Assembly: GCA_047973085.1 (NCBI GenBank)
Contig: JBKEBI010000045.1
Location: forward strand, 1-20,531
Reading direction: 5' to 3'
DNA: 20,531 bases
Source: JBKEDG01 sp047973085
GTDB lineage: Bacteria; Bacillota_I; Bacilli_A; JBKEDG01
Under the pieces are notes generated by a model. The model had not been told where the DNA came from, searched no databases, and was given only the letters and a program-made list of their open reading frames with translations. Position numbers and translations under genes: made by a program. Positions within the stretch are counted from its first letter, which is position 1, and every line of letters starts with the position of its first letter. This document shows positions 14,940 through 20,531 of the stretch, one piece after another.

Positions 14940-16796
14940 GTGAATATTAAAGATATAAAAAGCCCAGCCTTTTTAAAAGAAATGAATGTGGAAGAATTAA
15001 ATGCTCTAAGTAAAGATATTAGAGCTTTTTTACTTGATAATATTTCTAAAACAGGAGGGCATTTATCTTCAAATTTAGGAATAGTTGAGCTTAGTGTTGT
15101 TCTTCATAAAGTATTTGATAGTCCAAATGATCAAATATTTTTTGATGTGGGACATCAAAGTTATGTTCATAAAATCTTGACTGGAAGAGCAAAGGATTTT
15201 CATACACTTAGACAGTTTGAGGGGATTAGTGGATTTATTAAAAACTCAGAAAGTTTACATGATGTATGGGAAAGTGGGCATGCTTCTACAAGCCTTAGTG
15301 GAATGCTTGGTTATAGTCAGGCAAATAAAATCCTTGGTAATGATCACAAAACAGTTGCTGTTATTGGTGATGGTAGTATCGGTGGAGGGATGGCTCTTGA
15401 AGCGTTAAATCATATTGGTGAAATAGGGGAGAATACAATTGTTGTTTTAAATGATAACGAAATGAGTATTACTAAACCAGTTGGTGGATTGTCTAAGTCT
15501 TTATCTAAGGTGCGTCTTTCACCAAAATATGTAAAGTTTAAAAGGGTTTTAAAAAGAGTTGTAAGACGTTTTCCAAAAGGTGAGAAAATTATCCAATATT
15601 TTCGTGATATGCGAAATCGTATGAAAAAAAGACTTTTTGAAGAAGGGTACTTTTTTGAAGAATTGGGGCTTACATATTATGGACCGATAGATGGGCATGA
15701 CTATGAACAGTTACTCGAAATGTTTGAGTTTGTTAAAGGAGTAAAAAATCCAGTTATCGTTCATGTTAAAACAGTAAAAGGAAAAGGATATAGTTATGCA
15801 GAAAATGATATAGAAGGTGTATGGCATGGAGTTTCAAAATTTAATGTAGAAACTGGGGAAATTTATAAAAATAAAAAGTTTGGACATGAAAATTGGAGTA
15901 ACATAATTATTTGGACAATTGAAGATTTAGCTAAAACTAATAAGGATATCGTAGTTTTAACTCCTGCAATGGAAAATGGAAGTATGCTAGACAAGTTTAA
16001 AAGAAAGTATCCAAATAGGTATTTTGATGTTGGAATTGCAGAAGAACATGCTACAACAATGTGTGCTGGTTTAGCTCTTGGGGGGGTTCATCCTGTGCTA
16101 TCTATTTATTCAACATTTTTGCAAAGAGGATATGATCAATTAATTCATGATATATGTCGTATGAATACAAAGGTTGTCATTAGTGTTGATAGAAGTGGTA
16201 TTGTAGGTGCGGATGGAGAAACACATCAAGGAATATACGATGTAGCATTTTTAAAGACAATTCCAAATTTAGTTATTTGTATGCCAAGAAATGCAGAAGA
16301 AGCACAGCATTTGTTAAATACATGCATTAAGTATAATGGGCCAATTGCAATCAGGTATCCACGTGGTAATGCTGAATTTAATAAAGTTAACGCATATAAA
16401 GAATATGATATTGGTAAATGGGAAGAAGTTTTAGAGGGTGATAGAAAAGTTATTATTTCATACGGTCCTCACGTAGATAGTTTGTGTATGTACATCAATA
16501 AGCATGGGTATGATATTGGCGTAGTTAATGCAAGATTTATTTCTCCACTTGATTATGGAATGCTTCAAAAAATATTTAAAAAATATGATGATGTATATGT
16601 TTATGAGGAAATTGTTGCAAATAATAATTTATATACAGATATTGTAAAAATAGCTTTTGAAGGTAATTATGATGTTAATATAGAATCTTTCTGCTTACCT
16701 AATGAATTTATTGAACATGGAAGTGTTAATGAAGTTCTACAGAAGTATAAATTAGATTATAGCAGTGTATTTTCTAAAATTTTTAGAGGTGAGTAA
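14940..16796 (+). CDS. dxs: 1-deoxy-D-xylulose-5-phosphate synthase
   Basis: A 618-residue thiamine diphosphate enzyme that joins pyruvate and glyceraldehyde 3-phosphate, the first step of the MEP isoprenoid pathway. The N-terminal domain shows TGGHLSSNLGIVELSVVLH, FDVGHQSYVHKILTGR, the ThDP/magnesium motif GDGSIGGGMALEALN (from about 143) and NDNEMSI (about 171-177). The pyrimidine-binding domain carries the catalytic glutamate in DVGIAEEHATTMCAGLA (about 364-380) and YSTFLQRGYDQLIHD. The transketolase C domain follows from about 490. GTG 14940 is the start, with AGGTGA just upstream. It begins eight bases after ispA and stops on the base before recN. Its presence means the organism uses the MEP rather than (or besides) the mevalonate route. 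Confidence 0.97.
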   Translation: MNIKDIKSPAFLKEMNVEELNALSKDIRAFLLDNISKTGGHLSSNLGIVELSVVLHKVFDSPNDQIFFDVGHQSYVHKILTGRAKDFHTLRQFEGISGFIKNSESLHDVWESGHASTSLSGMLGYSQANKILGNDHKTVAVIGDGSIGGGMALEALNHIGEIGENTIVVLNDNEMSITKPVGGLSKSLSKVRLSPKYVKFKRVLKRVVRRFPKGEKIIQYFRDMRNRMKKRLFEEGYFFEELGLTYYGPIDGHDYEQLLEMFEFVKGVKNPVIVHVKTVKGKGYSYAENDIEGVWHGVSKFNVETGEIYKNKKFGHENWSNIIIWTIEDLAKTNKDIVVLTPAMENGSMLDKFKRKYPNRYFDVGIAEEHATTMCAGLALGGVHPVLSIYSTFLQRGYDQLIHDICRMNTKVVISVDRSGIVGADGETHQGIYDVAFLKTIPNLVICMPRNAEEAQHLLNTCIKYNGPIAIRYPRGNAEFNKVNAYKEYDIGKWEEVLEGDRKVIISYGPHVDSLCMYINKHGYDIGVVNARFISPLDYGMLQKIFKKYDDVYVYEEIVANNNLYTDIVKIAFEGNYDVNIESFCLPNEFIEHGSVNEVLQKYKLDYSSVFSKIFRGE

Positions 16797-18416
16797 ATGT
16801 TAAAAACTTTAAAAATAAAAAACTTTGCAATTATTGATGACATGGAAATTGGGTTTGATAATGGGTTTAGTGTAATTATAGGAGAGACAGGAACAGGAAA
16901 ATCAATAATTATTGAGGCAATTAATTTAATACTTGGATCAAGAGCAAGTAATACTATGATTAGATCTGGTTGTGAAAAGTCATTTTTGCAAGCAGAGTTT
17001 TTAGTTACTTATGAGTTAAGAAGATATTTAGATGAAATTGATATTGATTGTGATGAAATTATTGAATTAACACGTATTTTAAATATTAATGGTAAGAGTA
17101 GTTATAAAATTAATGGTAGTCTTGTAAATCTTGCCACTATTAATAAAGTTAGAGATTTAATTATTGAAATTAAAAGACAGAGTGATAATGAGATTTCCAG
17201 TGATGAATTTTTTGCTATTAAACTCATTGATAAATATGCTAAAATAAATCAGGATCAGTATTATGAAAAGTATTTAAATAAGTTTTTCAAGTATGAGACT
17301 ATTGTTAAAAAGATTGATGAAATAAAAAATTCTACTTTTAATATTGATGTGGAATATATAAAACTTCAAATTGATAGAATTGAAAAGTTATCTACCTTTG
17401 AAGGTGAGTATGAGGAATTGATTGAAAAGTCAAAGCGTGCAAATAATTTTTATACAATTAATGAGCTTGGTGAAAAGATAAAAAATAATTTAGAGAACTT
17501 TTATTTAATGAATGTAGAAATAAGAAATCTTTATGAAGAATTTAAAAAGTTAGGTGGAGAAGACTTTGGAGATTATACAGATATTTCATTGCAAGTAGAA
17601 GATTTTGTCAATAGCTTTTCATATAGTAGTGAAGTTGTTGGTGAAAGTGAGCTTGAGCATATTGAAGAAAGAATTTTTACGATTAAGAAAATCTATGATA
17701 TGTATGGTGGAAATTACGAATCAGTTATGAAAGCATATGAAGATTTAAATGAGCAACTTTATCAATATGAAAATGGTGAGCATTTACTTTTAAAGTATGA
17801 AAAAGAATTAGAAGAATTAAAAAAAGAATTAAATGCATTGTGTGAACTTGTTAATGAAAAAAGAAGAATTTATGGCGATAAAATGAGTACTCAAGTTAAA
17901 GTTTTATTACACGATATGTATATGGAAGATGCTGCCATTAAATTTAATTTTATAAATAGAGATTTTAATATATATGGAAATTGTAATCTAGAAATTCTTA
18001 TTTCAACTAATAATAATGAGTTTTTAAAAATTACAGAAATTGCTAGTGGAGGGGAACGTGCAAGAGTCATTTTGGCCTTAAAAAAGGTTATTGCAGATAC
18101 TAGTGAAATTGCAACTATTATTTTTGATGAAATAGATACAGGAGTAAGTGGAAGAGTAGCTAAAGCGATGGGGAAAGTAATGCTTGAAATTGCAAAAAAA
18201 ACACAGGTTATCGCAATTACACATTTGCCACAAGTTGCCGCAATGTCTCCTAATTGCTTGGTCGTAAATAAATCTAAAACTGATACAGAAATTGTTAGCA
18301 ACATTGAAAAAGTAGATGGAGAAGAAAAAGTTTATGCAATTGCTAGAATATTAAGCGGTGATACAGTTAGTGAAGAAGCAATTTTAAATGCTAGAAGTTT
18401 AATAGATGAAAGCTAG
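16797..18416 (+). CDS. recN: DNA repair ATPase RecN
   Basis: A 539-residue SMC-like ATPase that gathers at double-strand breaks and helps RecA-dependent repair. The N-terminal half-ATPase starts MLKTLKIKNFAIIDDMEIGF with Walker A GETGTGKS (K35). A coiled-coil region rich in Glu and Lys occupies about 150-360. The C-terminal half has the signature ASGGERARVILALK and Walker B TIIFDEIDTGVSGR (near 440-455), followed by ITHLPQVAAM. It is slightly short (usual 550-576) and departs from the family norm at a few usually constant positions (see findings). Its ATG directly follows the dxs stop codon, and a GAGGTG ribosome site lies in the dxs tail. In Bacillus tlyA and argR stand between dxs and recN; both are missing here. 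Confidence 0.95.
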   Translation: MLKTLKIKNFAIIDDMEIGFDNGFSVIIGETGTGKSIIIEAINLILGSRASNTMIRSGCEKSFLQAEFLVTYELRRYLDEIDIDCDEIIELTRILNINGKSSYKINGSLVNLATINKVRDLIIEIKRQSDNEISSDEFFAIKLIDKYAKINQDQYYEKYLNKFFKYETIVKKIDEIKNSTFNIDVEYIKLQIDRIEKLSTFEGEYEELIEKSKRANNFYTINELGEKIKNNLENFYLMNVEIRNLYEEFKKLGGEDFGDYTDISLQVEDFVNSFSYSSEVVGESELEHIEERIFTIKKIYDMYGGNYESVMKAYEDLNEQLYQYENGEHLLLKYEKELEELKKELNALCELVNEKRRIYGDKMSTQVKVLLHDMYMEDAAIKFNFINRDFNIYGNCNLEILISTNNNEFLKITEIASGGERARVILALKKVIADTSEIATIIFDEIDTGVSGRVAKAMGKVMLEIAKKTQVIAITHLPQVAAMSPNCLVVNKSKTDTEIVSNIEKVDGEEKVYAIARILSGDTVSEEAILNARSLIDES

Positions 18417-18421
18417 TTTAT

Positions 18422-18450
18422 TTGATTTTGATAAAGTATATTGATATAAT
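18422..18450 (+). promoter_or_regulatory. Promoter of the Nudix-xerD-deoB operon
   Basis: TTGATT (18422-18427) and TATAAT (18445-18450) are spaced by 17 bases, with TGA before the -10, giving a full plus extended promoter. It starts six bases after the recN stop; no terminator separates recN from it. AGGAGGTG (18463-18470) follows, five bases before ATG 18476, and decides that start. Confidence 0.75.
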
Positions 18451-18475
18451 TTGTATAAGTCTAGGAGGTGTTATA

Positions 18476-19009
18476 ATGCTTGAAGAAAAAACAATTAATA
18501 AAAAAGATATATATAATGGTTCAGTAGTTAAGCTGTCTGTTGAAGAAGTTTTATTACCGAATGGGGAAGTTTCAACTAGGGAAATAGTTGAAACAAGAAA
18601 TAGTGTAGGAATACTTGCTTTAACAAAAGAAAAAAAAGTTATTATGGTCAAGCAATTTAGAAAAGCAATAGAAAAAGAAATTTATGAAATACCTGCTGGA
18701 TGCCTCGATGAGGGGGAAGATGCGTTAACTGCTGCAAAACGAGAACTACTTGAGGAAACAGGCTATGGAAATGGAAGTTTTACTCTTGTCAATAATTTTT
18801 ATTCAAGTCCAGGTACAAATCGTGCTGTTCATTCAATTTTTTTTGCAAAAGATGTTGAAAAAATTAATGAGAATCTAGAGTTGGATAGAGATGAGTTTTT
18901 AGTAGTTGTAGAGCTTGAAATAGAAGAACTAGACAAATTATTTGAGCAAAAAAAATTAAGTGATTTAAAAACAGCTTTTGCATATTTATTTTTAAAGAGT
19001 AATGTATGA
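18476..19009 (+). CDS. Nudix hydrolase, ADP-ribose pyrophosphatase type
   Basis: A 177-residue Nudix enzyme, most like the ADP-ribose pyrophosphatase group (NudF/YqkG), which cleaves ADP-ribose to AMP and ribose 5-phosphate. The complete Nudix box is at 75-97: G-x5-E-x7-R-E-x-x-E-E-x-G, with R89, E90, E93 and E94 for metal binding. The preceding segment VIMVKQFRKAIEKEIYEIPAG and the following FYSSPGTNRAVHSIFFA, with a proline-containing motif about 16 residues after the box, are typical of this group. An in-frame start at 18422 is rejected because AGGAGGTG lies next to ATG 18476. The gene overlaps xerD by four bases (ATGA). In B. subtilis nudF (yqkG) also lies a few genes upstream of xerD and deoB, which supports the subgroup. 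Confidence 0.88.
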   Translation: MLEEKTINKKDIYNGSVVKLSVEEVLLPNGEVSTREIVETRNSVGILALTKEKKVIMVKQFRKAIEKEIYEIPAGCLDEGEDALTAAKRELLEETGYGNGSFTLVNNFYSSPGTNRAVHSIFFAKDVEKINENLELDRDEFLVVVELEIEELDKLFEQKKLSDLKTAFAYLFLKSNV

Positions 19010-19899
19010 TTGAAGAATATAAAGTATATTTAGAACTTGAAAGAAAGTTGTCAATTGAAACTGTTAGTTCGTATGTTGGAGATATAAATATTTTTATTGC
19101 ATTTTTAAATAGATTAAGTATTGAAATCTCTGAGATAGATTATGAAGTTATAAATGAATACATCACATTTATTTCTAACTTAAATCTCAGTGCTAAAACT
19201 ATGCATCGTAAATTCTCTAGTTTAAGAAGTTTTAATAAATTTTTAGTTAGAGAAAAAGTTGTTAAAAATGATTTTACTTCTCAGATTGAATTCCCTAAAT
19301 TAGGTGAACTATTGCCGAATTATCTAACAGTTGAGGAAGTAGATTTGCTACTTGATTTTGAGGTGAAGAACAAAAATGATTTTAGAAATAAAGCAATGCT
19401 TGAGTTGATGTATTCATCTGGGATAAGAGTCAGTGAAATTATCAATATTAAATTAAATGATATTAACTTAGAGCATTTAAGTGTAAAAATAAGAGGTAAA
19501 GGAAATAAAGAACGTATTGCTATGTTTGGTGAGTATGCAAGAGACTGTATTTTTGATTATTTAAGCAATTATAGAGAAGAGTTTTTAAAGAATAAAAATA
19601 GTGAATATCTATTTGTTAATATTCATGCTAAACAAATTTCAAGACAATCTTTTTGGAAGATTATTAAATCTATTGCAAAAAAGCAGGGTTTACGTGCAGA
19701 AGGAATTTCTCCACATGTATTAAGACACTCATTTGCAACACATATGATTGAAAATGGTGCAGAACTTAGAGTGCTTCAAGAAATGCTAGGACATAGTGAT
19801 ATTAGTACAACACAAAGATATACCCATTTAAATATAAAATATTTAGAAAAGCAATACAATCAAGTATTTGAAGATATTGATTTAGAAAGGAATGAGTAG
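19006..19899 (+). CDS. xerD: Tyrosine recombinase XerD-type
   Basis: A 297-residue site-specific recombinase that, usually with a paralogue XerC, resolves chromosome dimers at dif. The N-terminal SAM-like DNA-binding domain occupies about 1-95 and the catalytic domain about 105-290. All catalytic residues are present: R141 (SSGIRVSEI), K165 (RGKGNKER), H237 and R240 (SPHVLRHSFATHM), H263 (LGHSDIS) and the nucleophile Y272 (TTQRYTHLN). Length is typical of Xer proteins (about 298). It is called XerD rather than XerC or an integrase because deoB follows directly, as in the B. subtilis ripX(xerD)-drm pair; no attachment sites or phage genes are near. Its start overlaps the Nudix stop by four bases. 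Confidence 0.9.
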   Translation: MIEEYKVYLELERKLSIETVSSYVGDINIFIAFLNRLSIEISEIDYEVINEYITFISNLNLSAKTMHRKFSSLRSFNKFLVREKVVKNDFTSQIEFPKLGELLPNYLTVEEVDLLLDFEVKNKNDFRNKAMLELMYSSGIRVSEIINIKLNDINLEHLSVKIRGKGNKERIAMFGEYARDCIFDYLSNYREEFLKNKNSEYLFVNIHAKQISRQSFWKIIKSIAKKQGLRAEGISPHVLRHSFATHMIENGAELRVLQEMLGHSDISTTQRYTHLNIKYLEKQYNQVFEDIDLERNE

Positions 19900-19900
19900 T

Positions 19901-20531
19901 ATGTATAAGCGTATAGTAACAATTGTTTTAGATTCTGTTGGAATTGGTAATGCAAAAGATGCTAGTGATTATGGAGATTTGGGAGCTAATACTTTGCTTA
20001 GTGCTTCAGCAGATTCAAATTTTAAAATACCTAATTTAGAAAAGATAGGGCTTGGGTGTTTAGGAGACTTCCCAAACATTGAAAAAAAACAAGAAATGGG
20101 ATATATTGCACGTTGTAATGAATTAAGTAAAGGGAAAGATACTACAGTTGGACATTTTGAGTATGTGGGAATAGAGACAAAAATCCCATTTCCAGTGTTT
20201 ACAGAAACGGGATTTCCAGAGGAGTTAGTTGCAGAATTATCAAAGCGTAGTGGCCATAATTTTATTGGTAACTATGCAAGCAGTGGAACAGTAATTTTGG
20301 ATGAACTTGGTGAAGAGCACGTTAGTACAAAGGCTTTAATTTTATATACTTCAAATGATTCTGTGCTTCAGATTGCTGCCCATGAAGAAGTTATTCCTCT
20401 TGAAGAACTTTACCGAGTATGTGAAATTGCGAGAGAAATAACTCTAAGGGATGAATGGAAACTAGCTCGTGTTATTGCAAGACCATTTGTAGGTACAGTT
20501 GGGAATTGGAAACGTACAAGTAATCGCCATG
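19901..20531 (+). CDS. deoB: Phosphopentomutase (5' part; cut by the window end)
   Basis: The first 210 codons of a metalloenzyme of the alkaline phosphatase superfamily that converts ribose 1-phosphate or deoxyribose 1-phosphate to the 5-phosphates in nucleoside salvage. Visible blocks: YKRIVTIVLDSVGIGNAKDASDYGDLGANTL with the first metal-binding aspartate, GKDTTVGHFEYVGI, whose Thr pair contains the residue phosphorylated in the active enzyme, NYASSGTVILDELGEEHV, ILYTSNDSVLQIAAHEEVIPLEELYRVCEIARE and VIARPFVGTVGNWKRTSNRH. Full-length DeoB has about 390-400 residues, so nearly half is missing here only because the window ends. AAAGGA lies about nine bases before ATG, which starts two bases after the xerD stop. 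Confidence 0.95.
   Translation, partial: MYKRIVTIVLDSVGIGNAKDASDYGDLGANTLLSASADSNFKIPNLEKIGLGCLGDFPNIEKKQEMGYIARCNELSKGKDTTVGHFEYVGIETKIPFPVFTETGFPEELVAELSKRSGHNFIGNYASSGTVILDELGEEHVSTKALILYTSNDSVLQIAAHEEVIPLEELYRVCEIAREITLRDEWKLARVIARPFVGTVGNWKRTSNRH

Noticed and set aside
15217..15408. Short plus-strand frame inside dxs
   Set aside because: It lies in another frame within the conserved thiamine diphosphate domain and has no recognisable product.
5850..19009. Mycoplasma-type code with TGA as tryptophan
   Set aside because: gdpP, the M23 gene and the Nudix gene end at TGA at their expected lengths and tryptophans are encoded by TGG.
19006..19899. Tyrosine recombinase as a sign of an integrated mobile element
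   Set aside because: Size, motifs and the following deoB match housekeeping XerD; no attachment repeats, phage genes or composition shift are nearby.

Overview
The window is 20.5 kb of compact, AT-rich bacterial chromosome made almost entirely of housekeeping genes. Low GC, strong AGGAGG-type ribosome sites, a GdpP/WalJ/HtrA/RlmH cluster, an ECF-type folate transporter under a THF riboswitch, and a nusB-xseAB-ispA-dxs-recN cluster all point to a low-GC Bacillota. Gene content and missing neighbours suggest a reduced-genome branch (Erysipelotrichia or another deep Bacilli lineage, or a Tissierellia-like lineage); the sequence alone does not settle this. TGA is used as stop and TGG as Trp, so the code is the standard bacterial one. 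A LysM-G5-M23 endopeptidase and the DXS/IspA genes imply a walled cell making isoprenoids by the MEP route.

Layout. (1) 7-591, minus: an AhpC-type 2-Cys peroxiredoxin, divergent from (2) 707-2428, plus: a half-size ABC exporter. The exporter converges on (3) 2497-3057, minus: a flavodoxin-fold NAD(P)H oxidoreductase, with a bidirectional hairpin terminator between them. (4) 3151-11458, plus: a long tight run tatD-gdpP-rplI-dnaB-M23 peptidase-walJ-htrA-rlmH, starting at a promoter divergent from the oxidoreductase. (5) 11474-12122: a THF riboswitch, folT and a terminator. (6) 12208-18416, plus: nusB-xseA-xseB-ispA-dxs-recN, with mostly overlapping or abutting genes. (7) 18476 to the window end, plus: Nudix hydrolase-xerD-deoB, the last cut by the window edge.

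How the genes fit together. Block 4 resembles the oriC-proximal gdpP-rplI-dnaC-purA-walRKHIJ-htrA-rlmH region of Bacillus and Staphylococcus, but purA and walRKHI are absent and a cell-wall endopeptidase gene occupies the gap. Block 6 resembles the nusB-folD-xseA-xseB-ispA-dxs-tlyA-argR-recN cluster with folD, tlyA and argR missing. A folate importer under folate control sits just upstream of nusB. Block 7 resembles the nudF...xerD-deoB segment. Three chromosomal neighbourhoods that are dispersed in B. subtilis therefore lie within 20 kb here.

No tRNA, rRNA, CRISPR array, insertion sequence, prophage gene or long repeat was seen, and no stretch over 300 bases lacks a gene. I found no candidate for a wholly new system. 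The best non-coding signal is the THF riboswitch, whose full secondary structure and pseudoknot can be drawn by hand and whose link to translation of folT is unusual.
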